From Breviolum minutum Mf 1.05b.01 (lineage: Eukaryota > Sar > Dinophyceae > Suessiales > Symbiodiniaceae), in contig DF239273.1 in NCBI GenBank assembly GCA_000507305.1, positions 135,734 through 199,733 of the forward strand: DNA of 64,000 nucleotides. The letters are read 5' to 3'. Under the pieces are notes generated by a model. It was not told the origin of the DNA. It searched no databases and saw nothing but the letters and a program-made list of their open reading frames with translations. The position numbers and the translations under genes are program-made. This document shows, one piece after another, positions 10,268-21,370 of this stretch. The first letter of the stretch is position 1. Each line of letters opens with the position of its first letter.

Positions 10268-10342
10268 GTGGCTCAAGCTGAGGATGATCCTGAAGCAGAT
10301 GAGCTCATGCAGGAAGAGAGTTTGGTTCATGTCAGTCATTGA
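10268..10342 (+). CDS. candidate terminal exon, acidic
   Basis: After the acceptor CTGTGCCAG: VAQAEDDPEADELMQEES to a TGA at 10340-10342. Its acidic tail character and clear acceptor suggest a real exon; it may end earlier at a GA donor. Confidence 0.5.
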   Translation: MAQAEDDPEADELMQEESLVHVSH

Positions 10343-10558
10343 TAGCCCAAGATTCACGTCGCTGTGAATCAAGGCTATTCAAGGGTCATAGGTCGTTGGA
10401 TGAACTTCCAGCACATCCAGCATCAAAAGCCACATATGTATCCAATTTGCTTCCTATACAACCAACAAGTTCTTATGAGACGCACGGGTTCGACATGAAT
10501 ATACCTATGAGATGGGGGGGGAGGGGAACGGGAAACCATGGGAAACCTGCATCTCCAG

Positions 10559-10600
10559 GATCGCACTCAGGATGAGCTGGCAGAGCCTCCGGATGCATGA
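10559..10600 (+). CDS. candidate small exon
   Basis: DRTQDELAEPPDA then TGA, directly after CATCTCCAG. Short, so weak on its own; same strand and acidic character as the exon at 10268. Confidence 0.35.
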   Translation, partial: DRTQDELAEPPDA

Positions 10601-11071
10601 CTGCAGAACATGAGAATGAGACGGTTTGTCTACATGATACATTCAAGCGAAAGTTCGTACTACGGAAACATGAGGGAGCGAGAAAGGTAGCTATATATAT
10701 ATATATACAAGTATATATATTTAAGTATATATAAACATTTAAACAGAGAGAGAGACACTGGAAACACGTCGGATCTTTATTACTCTCCTACCTTTTCCAG
10801 GGCATCCTTAAAAAAAGTATTGTTAGCATTTGTTGGCCTTGTTGGCTTTGTTGGCTGGAGAATTGGTCTGACATGCCAATCTGGAAGCATTCTGTGTATG
10901 CTGTAAGATGACATCAGAATGGTTCATCAAACAAGGTTGGCAAATGCAAATTTGCCAGATGATGATATATTATGTGCACGTGTTGTTATGCAAACTTTAA
11001 GTTTTTTTTCTTCAATTTTCTCTAAGTCTTTTGCGGCTTGGAATGCTTGAGTTCTGACCCTGACCTCTCAG

Positions 11072-11137
11072 GAAACCATGGCCACTGATGAGCCTGGATT
11101 TCAATTGCCCACCAGAAGGAAACGGGAAGAGTCCTAG
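11072..11137 (+). CDS. candidate terminal exon, basic C-terminus
   Basis: After GACCTCTCAG, phase 0: ETMATDEPGFQLPTRRKREE, then S and TAG. The RRKRE cluster would suit a nuclear-type basic tail. This is the best candidate for the end of the gene upstream. Confidence 0.5.
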   Translation, partial: ETMATDEPGFQLPTRRKREES

Positions 11138-11235
11138 GGTTTTTTCGTTTTTTAAAATAGATCAAAATGACTCAATCCACAGCGAATTCTGCAGTGAATA
11201 GTGCAGAAATGAATGCATATATTAATTACTAGGTT

Positions 11236-11320
11236 ACTAGGTGGTGGTTTCAAATGTTTTTCATTTTCACCCCGATCCCTGGGGAAATGATCCAATTTGA
11301 CACATATTTTTCAAACGGGG
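11236..11320 (+). mobile_element. introner-like element A, 3' truncated
   Basis: Starts CTAGGTGGTGGTTTCAA and carries the core TTTTCACCCCGATCCCTGGG. The right end is replaced by the foldback at 11328. Confidence 0.8.
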
Positions 11321-11327
11321 CTATAAT

Positions 11328-11466
11328 TTATTAATGTTGACCCCGGATTAATAAACCCCATGGTTGTTTAATTGGGGGGGTCCCATTTTAAAGGGGATTT
11401 ATCACTTTTGGGGGTGCCCCCCTTAATAATCACTATAGGGGTTTATTATTCCGGGGTTGACATTAT
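11328..11466. repeat. foldback element with long arms
   Basis: The arms at about 11328-11359 and 11438-11466 are near-perfect reverse complements (AATGTTGACCCCGG... against ...CCGGGGTTGACATT). The G/C-run loop contains GGGGGGGTCCCA and GGGGGTGCCCCC. It abuts a broken introner copy. Confidence 0.8.
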
Positions 11467-11750
11467 ATAGAGTGATGTAGATCTTCGTCCATGTGAAGTT
11501 AGAAAGTCTTGAATCCTGCAGCCTGATGGACTGAGCTGAAGAGGCCCCCCATTGGTACTCATGGATTCTGTGGACCATGATGCACCGGGAAGGTATTGAT
11601 GTAGGATATGTCAAACTCGTTTTGCAGATGATTCTGTACTCACATGGTCATATATTTAGACACACTAATTTATAAACGAAAACATGTTCCAGCTGGTACT
11701 GGGTAGCTTCAGTTCTGATTTTTTGATTCAGAATTCAAGGGTCTTCCCAG

Positions 11751-11816
11751 AAATTCAAGGATGTTACAGAGGCTGAGCTAAGCTGTCCCAAAAAGGGAAG
11801 CATCCTTTGCAGTTGA
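11751..11816 (+). CDS. candidate small exon
   Basis: After GTCTTCCCAG, phase 0: KFKDVTEAELSCPKKGSILC, then S and TGA. Charged and helix-like. No family. Confidence 0.4.
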   Translation, partial: KFKDVTEAELSCPKKGSILCS

Positions 11817-12600
11817 AGCAGTGGAGTTTTTTGCGTGGCTGTTTGTTTGTATGCGCACCAGTTCGCACAGAAAACAACAAGAACAGCAATTTCGCACAGC
11901 GACCTCCTAAGCCTTCAAATCATGGTTGATTCGGCTTTAAAAAAAGCCACTGCTTCGATTTGTTGATCGAATTCATTTGGCTCAAAAGAACTCTTTGGAT
12001 TTTAAAGTTCCGTCGCTGCCGCTGTCCATTTCCACAGGAAAAATTGTCAATTTTTCACATACTTGGAAAACCCATTCCATGAACCTGAAGAGTGGAAACT
12101 CCTTGATATATACTTGCTTTTTGCCTCAATTTGTTTTTTTTTCTCCCTTCTGGAGGTTTTTGCTTTCAAAACATGGCAACTTGTCATTTTCTTGCGGCCT
12201 CCTTTTGATGGACTCTGAGATGGAACTTGTCATGGCTTTGCCAAATTGGCCTGTGGCATGATCCTGCGAGATGAAACTTCGGGGGGATGACTGACCTTCA
12301 GAACAGGAAGAAGTGTAGCTGCTACACCGATAGACTATACCGTAACACATCAGCAGGTTACATATATGTACTTCTTGTTGAGGCTCGTTATAACCATCAA
12401 AGCATAATTTTTCTTACCAAAAATGAATTCCTCAAATCAGTTTTAAAGCCGTTTTGCTCCACAGGTTTGGGTGGAAATGACCACAACTCTATCTTGAATC
12501 CATTGAAGAACTGAAGCAGCTAGGAATGGCATCATTTCATTTCATGATTTTCATGTCACGGATGTTCTTTTTTGTGGCATCCTTGCTTGGTTTCTTGAAG
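11817..12600. other. non-coding or unresolved
   Basis: Open frames at 11977-12261 and 12287-12514 exist, but they are AT-rich, Phe/Leu-biased and lack a good splice context; I do not call them. A GGCTCAA match to the spliced leader near 11979 is discussed under rejections. Confidence 0.3.
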
Positions 12601-12745
12601 GTGTTGGTTCACCAGTGCTTGTTTGTGGTTGTTCCTTCTGAAGCTCGAGACAAAATGCCAATGCGCAATGTTCGGAACGCCTGGCTGTGCCTAGACAGTT
12701 TGCTTGATGGAAAAGTGTTAGCAGGATTGGACCAAGCCTGCAGGG
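12601..12745 (+). CDS. candidate exon, unknown protein
   Basis: It follows TTTCTTGAAG. The frame contains SEARDKMPMRNVRNAWLCLD and DGKVLAGLDQACR. The frame is also open upstream to an ATG at 12526 through a hydrophobic stretch, so a membrane-anchored N-terminus is an alternative reading. Confidence 0.45.
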
Positions 12746-13216
12746 GTCATATATTCCAGCAGTCAGCTTCTGGGGGGGGTTCTGAACCTCAGTTGTAGGG
12801 ACCGCCACAGCACATAACCAGCTGGTGGCTGGTGGTATCTAGAATCCCTCTCAGAATGGGGAGCCAGGTTCCTATGCAGTTTATGCCGGATGCCTGTTTA
12901 ACTGTATTATACACAGTAGCGAGAAGATATGACATCCTTCCATGAGTTTAATTTCCATTCAGAATGACAGTTCAGTCCGCCATTCTATACAAATGCAAAT
13001 TGCACAAATTTCCGCTCTGTCAAAACGGATTTTTTGAAGCTTTGACATTTCCATGTAACAACAGCAGAGCGCCCCTGCCAAACTGGCAGTCATGGATAGC
13101 AACTGTCCGTGGGTTCCAACCTGCAACTTCACCATAGGAGATTCATGGGCAATTTCTGTAGATTGTCACACCCAAATCAGCATTAGTTTTAGTAATGCCA
13201 AAGGAGGACCCCACAG

Positions 13217-13411
13217 GAACAGACAGACCTTGAAATCCTTCAAGGCGGGCTTGGCAAAAGTGCCAGCTGGTGGAACTTTGCGTCACGAAGCCAATACCAA
13301 TTATGTCTCTTAGCTGCAGATTCCATGCCGAAAACTCATGTATTTTGTTTGACCTTTCCTGACCTTGATCCATTTTTTGTGTGGCAAATGTTTTGTGGTA
13401 CAACCATGTAG
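13217..13411 (+). CDS. candidate exon, Trp/Phe-containing
   Basis: After ACCCCACAG, phase 0 is open for 64 codons (EQTDLEILQGGLGKSASWWN...). It is long for a chance open frame and runs to TAG at 13409-13411; the true exon probably ends sooner. Confidence 0.4.
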   Translation, partial: EQTDLEILQGGLGKSASWWNFASRSQYQLCLLAADSMPKTHVFCLTFPDLDPFFVWQMFCGTTM

Positions 13412-14327
13412 AATGGAATTTGTTTATAACTCCGGCGAAATGGTAGATGTGGGTTGTAATGTAGGGTACCCCCCCATCCCAATCTATAAGCACCAAAAAT
13501 CACCTTTGGAGGTTCTGACGGTTCACCTGATTTTGGAGCTTCTTTGTTTGCAAGTTGGATCGTGGGATTGTTTGCGCATCAACTTTTTTCAAAAGATATT
13601 CTGCAGGCATGAGAACTCAACATGATTTAACGAAAAGATCGGTGCTTTTTTGAAGCCATGGGAGTTCAACATGACTATTTTTTTCATGCGTTTTTGGTGG
13701 ATTCTTCATGTAGAAACTAGTCAGTCTTCGTCAAATTGTGTTGTGCATCCATATGCTTTTGTTTTGTTTGCATACCTTCTGTGACATCGTTAGCGAAGGA
13801 GGTGACACTCTTGAATCAAAACTGTCATGACAGTGTTCGGAAAATTGAACACATGGAGATACAGGTGCAGTAGTGTATCATAGTGTTGTATTGGTTTGCG
13901 TATCAACCCCTGGTCCAATGGCAGTCCATTTTCTTTGCTTCCTCATCCTTGGAAACCCAGACGTTTCGTCCAGGCTTACACTTCCTGGTTCCTATGTTGC
14001 ACATGTTTGGGCCACCTCAGTTTGCCACAGGTGATTTTTTTTTCCACACTGGAAGTGAGCCATCTGAGCTCAACTGAACTCAAACATCTTCAACATGTTG
14101 CTTCGCTTGAAATATAGACATTCTTCATACATACATATCATGGTGTATATATCCCATCATCCTTTAGCATATGAGATCTCAGGTCATACAACTTGTATGA
14201 ACTGCTTTTTCCTTTGTTTGTACTACCAGCAAATCTTTCTTGCAGCGTGTGAGAATTCTTAGAGGTCGGGGAGCAATGCCGTTCTTTGGATGAAGGTGCC
14301 TATGGCTTGGAGGAGGTTTTTTCAAAC
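13412..14327. other. unresolved stretch
   Basis: An open frame at 13883-14077 is possible but has no clear splice boundaries. Otherwise no exon is supported. Confidence 0.3.
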
Positions 14328-14393
14328 ATGCCGAAACCAACTGACCGGATGTCACCCCAGCTGCCTATCAGTGATAGGTGTTTTGGTCTTTGA
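14328..14393 (+). CDS. candidate small ORF or first exon
   Basis: An ATG opens MPKPTDRMSPQLPIS, a Pro/Ser-rich start; the frame closes at TGA 14391-14393. It could be an N-terminal exon. Weak. Confidence 0.3.
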   Translation: MPKPTDRMSPQLPISDRCFGL

Positions 14394-14912
14394 TCCCAGC
14401 TATGTCCATTGGATTGAGAACACGTCCAAGGCGCTCTCGCATTGTTCCGCACAAAAAGGGTTCAGTGTATTTTTTTGAGTGGGGGATGGTTCTGTGCTTT
14501 TTTTTGGGGGGGCGATTGGTTAAACCATTGGAAAATTAAAACATTAAAAAAAAAACACACCTTTTTAGTGACGCTGAAGATTTGTTCAGCCAAACACTGG
14601 CTTAGAGAATGCTTTGAACCCAAGACATCCCAAGATTTGCAACATATCTTTATATGAAACATGGTAACATGCTGCAACTTCGATCTAACATTATTTCGCC
14701 GATTGAGTTGCCAACAGGCTGAGATGCTCCTCTTCTATTGTCGCTTGTCTCAAGTATCGACTGTAATGACAGGGGGCCAGCTTGGCCAGTTTGGCCTATG
14801 ACTTCCTGGCTTTCATCAACTGTGATGGGCTTGAAGCAATGACAATTCGGATGCCAATTGCATGAGAATCCGCCTCCAATTTGGACATGCGATTGCATGG
14901 GACTAAGTTCAG

Positions 14913-15050
14913 CAATATCGTCGATTCCTATGCATTTCCAACCAACGCTCCCGGATTATCGAGCTTGCAAACGACTTACACCTAAGAAACAACGTCAGAT
15001 TAAGCCTTGCAACCCGGAAGATATCTTCAGGGTTGCCGGGTACCACATAG
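14913..15050 (+). CDS. candidate exon, basic helix
   Basis: After AAGTTCAG, phase 0: QYRRFLCISNQRSRIIELAN, then DLHLRNNVRLSLATRK, running to TAG. The composition is strongly protein-like. Another frame (open to 15061) overlaps and cannot be excluded. Confidence 0.45.
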   Translation, partial: QYRRFLCISNQRSRIIELANDLHLRNNVRLSLATRKISSGLPGTT

Positions 15051-15701
15051 TTCTGAGCTAGGATGAGCTAGGCGTATGTCTCGTACCGTATAGGTGTATA
15101 ACGGATATATAGCGAATACGTAGATGTACTGTATGGGTTATAGTATGTTATAGTATAGTGCTGGGACCTGGTTATGCCAGAAAAACGGCTCAGGTTAAAC
15201 TGATGTTCATTATATTATATAAAGGCTATATATATATATATATACATATTATGTAAAACGAGGATTCATGTCATGTTTGTGACAAATTGAAGGATATTGA
15301 AGGTGGCCAGATCAATTAATATTGCAACTTTCCCTTCCAAGGTCATTTCTACCATCCGCAGATTGGAGAGGCAGGTCCATGTGTGGGCAAGATGCTGTGA
15401 TGTATGGCGCAATGCTGACCCTTTGACTATAAGCAGAGGGGAATAGTCACCTCAGATTCTGAATGATTTGTTCAGAGGTTTCTCGTTTCTCACTTAAAGC
15501 CTACACCAAACTGTACAGCATGTAGCTGCAGGCTACTTCTGCCAGTGCCAAACATGCAACTTCTTCCCAAAATGCCAATCAAATGCCAATCAAATTATCA
15601 AGAGAAACATTCATTCATAACAAGCTGCACTTGTTCTGGCCTTGTTTCCCCATAGCAACATCCATTTTGATCCCCCAAAAAATCCATCCGGGCCGTTGAA
15701 G
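15051..15701. other. non-coding stretch with AT microsatellite
   Basis: Holds a short (TA)n tract near 15227-15245 and tandem TATAGTATG-type sequence near 15130-15160. No exon seen. Confidence 0.4.
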
Positions 15702-15761
15702 GTGGAACGCTATGCCTTGTTGCTCTTGGCACAGCTGATGGAAATGCTGCAGAGCAGCGGT
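15702..15761 (+). CDS. candidate exon, hydrophobic helix
   Basis: Twenty codons, phase 0, VERYALLLLAQLMEMLQSSG, between the acceptor GTTGAAG and a GTCGTC donor. An amphipathic alpha-helix. Confidence 0.5.
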
Positions 15762-15778
15762 GTCGTCAGAAACACAAT

Positions 15779-15976
15779 TTGGGCCAAATTGTTGAGTGTT
15801 TGGCAGCAGTGTTGGAGTGCCCAATCCCCATGAATCCCCCAGATGTGCCAAAAAATCCACCAGATGTGCAAGGGGAGCATTTTGTTGAGAAAGAAAATTG
15901 GAGCCAAACTGAAGGTTCGAAGCACCTCGTTGGCACCCATGGAAAACGTGCAAGCCTTGGCCTTTTGGGAAGTTGA
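15779..15976 (+). CDS. candidate ORF with NPPDV repeats
   Basis: The open frame contains two NPPDV units (MNPPDVPKNPPDVQ) and a charged tail. The exon limits inside it are not resolved. Confidence 0.3.
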   Translation: MGQIVECLAAVLECPIPMNPPDVPKNPPDVQGEHFVEKENWSQTEGSKHLVGTHGKRASLGLLGS

Positions 15977-16176
15977 ACTGAAGATGCAGTCCCTGTCACC
16001 TGGAAGCTTATGATTCACCAAGGCTCTAAGTCTTGGTGCTGAGTGACCTGTGCGGTCCACTTTATTTGACGAATGCGTGCCACAAGTGCAATGGCAATGC
16101 GCCTTTTCCCTACCCTTGGGCAAAAAAAAACCATTGCGAAGCTTCTTGGACTTTGGAGAAAACTTAATTTGTGAAG

Positions 16177-16217
16177 GTCTCGGCCTTCAAATCCGCTGCG
16201 GGGGAGCAATCTTCGAG
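16177..16217 (+). CDS. candidate exon joined to 16259
   Basis: VSAFKSAAGEQSS between the acceptor TTGTGAAG and the donor GTGATT. The two leftover bases plus C of the next exon make Ser, so the junction is in frame. Confidence 0.5.
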
Positions 16218-16258
16218 GTGATTCCAATTTACCTCAAGCTGTTGCATTTGGCTTGCAG

Positions 16259-16304
16259 CAAGCTGCCGGCGGTTAATGTGCACCTGCGAAGGGTGTTTGA
16301 TTGA
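16259..16304 (+). CDS. candidate terminal exon
   Basis: After GGCTTGCAG: KLPAVNVHLRRVFD and TGA. It fits phase-wise with 16177-16217, across a 41-bp intron. Confidence 0.45.
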
Positions 16305-16820
16305 ATCATGTTGTCAGCGAAAGAAACAGCAAAATAGCACAGGTGAATCACTATATATGTGTAAGATAGGTAGATGTTTTGAAAGTTAGTACTAGGATGT
16401 CACCTCAAACTAACTCAAGACATCAACCTGGAGATCGGAGATCGGAGAAGTTTGCAATCTATTGTATATTCTCATGATTGCATCGATCTTTGTTTCCTTT
16501 TGTCATGAAGCCATTTTATTTGTATCATTCTCAGGGTTAAACCGAGCCTTATTTGGCTAAATCCAATGATTTTGTGCCATGGTGGGACGTGATCATGTCA
16601 CAGGCTGTTTGGATGTTTGGATCCAATGCGTTTGAAGTTGGCGTTCTCCGGAAGAGAGACTGGATAACAGGATGTTTGAAGAAACATGTGAGGAAAACTG
16701 ATGGTTAGTTTGCCCACGTTTCATGGTCATGGGATTTCATTGGTATCACCCTTCCTGAAAAGGAACGCCTTCTTTCAAACATGAATTTTTCCTGGCGTTT
16801 TTGTTTTCTGGGCGTTCAAG
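16305..16820. other. non-coding stretch
   Basis: No exon recognised. A small direct repeat GGAGATCGGAGATCGGAGAA is at 16431. Confidence 0.4.
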
Positions 16821-16861
16821 AGGCTCCGCCATTGCCACCTCCACCGTTCGAACCTCCAGAG
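16821..16861 (+). CDS. candidate proline-rich exon
   Basis: Reads APPLPPPPFEPPE between the acceptor GCGTTCAAG and a GA donor (GAGCTG). Polyproline of this kind is a typical SH3/WW-type linker. Confidence 0.45.
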
Positions 16862-17920
16862 GAGCTGTAATTTGGTGCGAGGCAACGGGCGTTTTTTCGG
16901 CCATAAAGGAACCACTTAAAAAATATGCATCGTTGATGGTCGGATTTTTAAGAACTTGCCTTGAAAAAACCCATGGGTGTTTTTCGAAGATTCCCAAGAT
17001 ATTCTTGAACTGGAGATCGTGATTCAGTGATGGGATGAACGGTTTGACATGATTGACATTTCACCAAGGAGGAGCCTGTTGCCACGTCATTTGCCAGTGC
17101 CCCTTCCCGTCCTGCAGCATCTTTGGTCCAGTATCTTGGTTTTGGATTTGGGGTGTAGCCGACCCCAACAAATCTACAACTGTTGCAGTGGGTCAGCACA
17201 ACTGCTTGGTAGTAAACTGCTGCAGTTGGGAGTTGAGTTGAACTACCGTAGTTGCTTTCAACTTGGTGCATTGGATTTGAGATTTATGCAGCTTTTTGGA
17301 GTTCATGTCTTGGCTTTTGTTGGAATTTCGCGGGTTTGGCTTTTGAACTTTGAACACAAATTACTGTATCTACTTGTGTTTGTTGATAGTTAGCAGCTAG
17401 CAAGGCTGATTGAACATGCTAGTTAATGAATGCGAGAAAACATGGTTGTTTCTCTTACAAGGTTCTTGTTTGAAAAGATCAGTAAAATTGAATAAGCTCA
17501 CTGGCTCGAATCCAGGTTTGTTAAACAGAATTGATACCGAAATTCAAAACAAGGTAGGTCATTGGCCGTGCTTGTTTGATTGAAGCAATGCAACAATCAA
17601 CATGAAGCAGGTAGAATGTTGTTCATCATCAAAATTAACTTTCTTGTTGATAAAACCTCAATACGGGCTAGAAATGCTTTTTGACATATTTTCCCGCATG
17701 GCAGTTTGATACCCAAACTCTGCAATAGGCATCACCTTTTCTACCATCCGACCCATAGAGGGGGGGGGGACCATGATCGTGGCATTCTGGATCCATCTTG
17801 GATGTAGAGGAGACATGGCCCCGATCAGATGAACCAAGGAACGCCTTGCGGCCGGAGCCAAAATCTCAGTTTTTCAGGATGAAACTTCAGGAACGATTCC
17901 TTGAAGGTATGAAACTTCAG
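16862..17920. other. mostly unresolved
   Basis: Open frames at 17049-17393 lack clear exon limits. A duplicated ATGAAACTTCAG lies at 17879 and 17909 just before the next exon. Confidence 0.3.
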
Positions 17921-18065
17921 ATGGATTGATGACATGAATCTCATGAAACCACCCAAAAACCTACGGCCAAAACAGATCCGCGGCTCGAGGTGCAGCGTGG
18001 ATTTTCCCCAAATCACCGAGATTTGTGAGAGGTTCATCAAGTCATGGTGGCTGAGGGAGATTTGA
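17921..18065 (+). CDS. candidate exon, basic
   Basis: After GAAACTTCAG the frame reads WIDDMNLMKPPKNLRPKQIR, then EICERFIKSWWLREI and TGA at 18063-18065. Strongly protein-like; family unknown. Confidence 0.5.
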
Positions 18066-18315
18066 AGACCTCAAAACATGGTATTTGGCTCTTGTGTAAT
18101 GACCACTGTAGATGTGATAACATATTTGAAGAGCCAAAAAAATATTGAAACTCCTTTGACTCAAGCATGTGCTAATTACGATATGAACAATGCAAGATAT
18201 AAATCATACAAAAAATATTTATGTTTATATTTCTGCCATATTTACGTATGTTTCTGTTATATTGGTATTGAGATCATATGCATATGTCCGCTTTCCCACC
18301 TTTAAGCCCATGCAG

Positions 18316-18384
18316 GTTGGAGCTGCAGCCGTCCGAGCTGAGGGCAGCGGTGGCCGTGTTGGCCATGGCCCTGCAAGAACGGAG
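18316..18384 (+). CDS. candidate exon, Ala/Leu helix
   Basis: The frame LELQPSELRAAVAVLAMALQ, then ER closes at the GT donor GTGCTG. Acceptor CCATGCAG. GC-rich against an AT-rich background, as expected of an exon. Confidence 0.55.
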
Positions 18385-18437
18385 GTGCTGAGCTGGAAAC
18401 AGGGGGGGGGGGGCTTCGGTTCGGGGTCGTATACTTA

Positions 18438-18544
18438 GGGGTTTCCGAAAATGGTGGGTTTTCCCCCCAAGCGACCCATTTTAATAGGGATTTGAAATAT
18501 ATAAATCATCCATTTTGGGGTACCCCTATTTTTTGGAAACACCC
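18438..18544. repeat. foldback element, family C, copy 1
   Basis: The ends GGGTTTCCGAAAAT and ATTTTTTGGAAACACCC are inverted. The inside has CCATTTTAATAGGG and CATCCATTTTGGG, shared with 34156-34256. It directly abuts family D at 18547. Confidence 0.8.
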
Positions 18545-18546
18545 AT

Positions 18547-18677
18547 TTGGATGTCCCGTTGGAAATTAATAAATGGTTAGGACCAGTGGGTTATTTCACC
18601 CTAGCAAAAACCCCATTTATAAGTAGGTTAAAACCCATTGATCCCAGCCATTGATACTAACTTCCCGGGACATCCAA
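18547..18677. repeat. foldback element, family D, copy 2
   Basis: A perfect 12-bp terminal inverted repeat, TTGGATGTCCCG and CGGGACATCCAA. Internal blocks are shared with 204-342. Size 131 bp, non-coding. Confidence 0.9.
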
Positions 18678-18962
18678 GTAGGGGTTGCTGTTCTGGGAAG
18701 TTTTGTTGGAAATGGTGATACTTGAAAGGTGGTGGATGATTTTTCAATAATTTTTCATGATTGAATGATAGATGAGAGAGATACAGAATATGAGTGAATT
18801 TGAGGAGGTCAAGTGTTTTTTTTGTGAGGATTGGTCCTTTTTGGTTCATAGGAAGCAGTACGGAGCGGGAGCCTTAAGAAGCACGCTCTCGTATGAGATT
18901 TTGGTCTGTTTACACATGGCATTCTTGAAGTCTGGGAGATACAGCTTGCTGATGAATCAAAG

Positions 18963-19096
18963 GGTCACCTGAACATTTGAACATCACACTCACTTGGCCA
19001 TCAGCGGCCAGGAATCCGTTAAGAGCCAAGCGCCCAGGACAAGGAGTTGTGGTGGAAAATCTCTTCACCCACTCTCCCTATCAAATGATTGAATAA
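18963..19096 (+). CDS. candidate exon
   Basis: The frame reads ITLTWPSAARNPLRAKRPGQ, then GVVVENLFTHSPYQMIE and TAA. Protein-like; the acceptor ATCAAAG is only fair. Confidence 0.4.
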
Positions 19097-19298
19097 ACAT
19101 GATTCAATGATCCCATCCATTTTCATCAATTTTCACACTTTCAAGGCTCTTGGAGGAAAAAGGCATCAAATCTATGACAATAGACAGGAATAGGATTTGG
19201 TGTTTTTTCACGCCATTGAAATAGATGCGATTTCGCGATTTCGACCCATGTGAGCTTTGAGGTCAAGTTAAAAGCCCTGACCATTGTGCCAGACTCAG

Positions 19299-19382
19299 AT
19301 TTCACAGTCCAACATGGCTATCAAGAGCTATGAAGGCAGGGTACACCACCGATACACCTACGTAATCAAGATGATCACCGAG
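19299..19382 (+). CDS. candidate exon, conserved-looking
   Basis: After AGACTCAG: ISQSNMAIKSYEGRVHHRYT, then YVIKMITE, closing in phase 0 at the GC donor GCAAAT. Good codon-like texture; family unknown. The frame stays open to 19469. Confidence 0.55.
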
Positions 19383-20106
19383 GCAAATGAGATGCTGTAC
19401 AATCCCCGTGCAGTGGGAAACCCTCAGATTGGCGGGTTTGAAGGAAGAAAATCATCAGCAGCCAAGTGATGCCAAGTGATTCATGCTAGTTGTTTTGAAG
19501 ATCATTCACGATTTGATTTTGAGAAACTTTCTTGAGCTTGAAGAAGCATCCTTAAGTGATCTTTTTCCTTTTCTCAACAAATATGAAATCTCTGGAAGAT
19601 CAAATGCGGTGAATCAACCGACTCACTGTGTATAAGTTGAAACAGCTACGCAGCTACCTGATTCGCCCTTTGGGATATGCAACCTGGTGAGGTTGCGGAA
19701 AAAAGCTTCACCGGAAGAAGTGAAATTACTGAAAAAACCTATCACAACTGGACTTGGTTTATCTGCACTGTACACTTATACATGCATGTATGTAATTACA
19801 TGTAGATATTCACATAGATTGTTATAAGATAATATACCGCAATTCCTCATCACTGGGGTACAGTCGAGTTCCAGTCAACGAACATGGGTGTGTCTCAAAA
19901 CCAAGGTGCCAAAAACCGCTATATCGGCTTCCTACCAAAGTAGACTATTGCTAAATCCTGCTGAATCATTTAGGTAACTTGGGTGGTTTTAAAGCTATAA
20001 ATCTTGCAGACTCCCTTTTCCAATAGAACATGCAATCCTACATGCATGATGGATTGTCTATCCTGCCCTGTCAGACTGCATGTCTTTTCAACCGCTGACC
20101 CTCGAG

Positions 20107-20151
20107 GTTTCTGAATTTGGCGCCGTTGATGGTTTGCAAGAAGCCTTAGAG
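20107..20151 (+). CDS. candidate exon
   Basis: Fifteen codons, phase 0, VSEFGAVDGLQEALE, between ACCCTCGAG and the donor GTGCAG. Confidence 0.5.
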
Positions 20152-20382
20152 GTGCAGATGGCATGTGATGTGTGGAATTTTGAGAATTTCCACCAACAAA
20201 ATCACCTCACTTGAGGAATATGTATCTAGAGTCTAGAGTATATTCTAAAATAGTAATATATATATATGATATATATGATTATATAGATCATAAGCCATTA
20301 AAACCGCAAAACAATGAGAAATTTGACAACCCACCCACCCATATAGACATTCTATCATCAGCATTTTTCATTTCGCCCCCAG

Positions 20383-20404
20383 GCGCTTCGACAACATCGT
20401 GGTG
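20383..20404 (+). CDS. candidate micro-exon
   Basis: RFDNIVV between the strong acceptor TTTCGCCCCCAG and the perfect donor GTGAGT. A longer phase-0 reading (ALRQHRGGELGPAMDENVR... to TGA 20478) is the alternative. Confidence 0.4.
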
Positions 20405-21002
20405 GTGAGTTGGGACCTGCAATGGATGAAAACGTCAGGAACTCCCGGGGTCCCGATGCCAACCGAAAATTTTGGTGAAGGAATCGGTTGGGGGGGGAAT
20501 CATCCATCACTTGGGGAATTTTTGTCCGAAAAAAACCCATGAGAAAAATACCTAGGTGTGTCTTGTGGTGTCGAAAGTTGCTGAATTTGGTTGGGGGGGG
20601 AAAAACGCACATCAAAGATTGAGGCATACTGAGGCAGCCATTTTTTTCAAGAGATGGATGATGTGGGCATTGTGCTCATTCAGAGGTTTTTCAAAGGTTT
20701 GCTGTTGATTTTTTATGCGAATCTTGGGTGATTTTGGGGTGATAAGTTGCCAAGTTCTTGCCACAGAATGAATAATTACCGTAGGCCGTAGGCTCTTCTG
20801 TGACCGGGCAAGCAGGGATGGTTAAATCGGCCCTTCCAGTGATTTTTGCATCATTCAGATCAATGCAAATTCATGTGTATAATAATGAAATGTTAAATTC
20901 ACATGGATTTTTCGTGATGTTTGTTTTTTTTGGGGTGAGTTGATTCAAATCCATATGTTGACTTTTCCTGGAGGATAAATCACCATTGGATCTTCCTATC
21001 AG

Positions 21003-21133
21003 CATGTCACATGACTTCCTGGCCTCTACCGACCAAGGTCCGAATGTTGGCCACGGAGATTGAGTTGAAGTGCTTTCATGAGAAGTTGCAACCGAGCAAC
21101 GAGAGCGAGAATGGTTGGACTTCTTGGACCAAG
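21003..21133 (+). CDS. candidate exon
   Basis: After CCTATCAG, the frame contains KVRMLATEIELKCFHEKLQP and ends at WTSWTK before GTGGCC. Charged and helical; unknown family. Confidence 0.5.
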
Positions 21134-21370
21134 GTGGCCCTAAAAACTTCTCGGGAGGTTATAGATGTTGAAGTGGCGAGGATTTGTTTTTTTTTGAGAA
21201 ATATCAAGTGATGAGTTATGATTAACAAAAGAAATATGCTTATGTAATGCTGATGTCATGAAACTTTTCTGCTGAGTTTACCCCTGAAAATTCATGGCTG
21301 GAAGCTAAAAAGTCACCCCCCAGTTTAGAGGTGAACATCATTTGTACCAAACAAACCTCCTTGATTTGGG

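Noticed and set aside
11967-11983. Possible relic of the dinoflagellate spliced leader (TTTGGCTCAA)
   Set aside because: Only about 12 of the last 14 leader bases match, with an indel; no intact upstream part and no gene start follows. Consistent with chance.
17878-17906. Micro-exon MKLQERFLE with GTATGA donor
   Set aside because: It would leave only a 14-bp intron before the convincing exon at 17921; the repeated ATGAAACTTCAG explains the false site.
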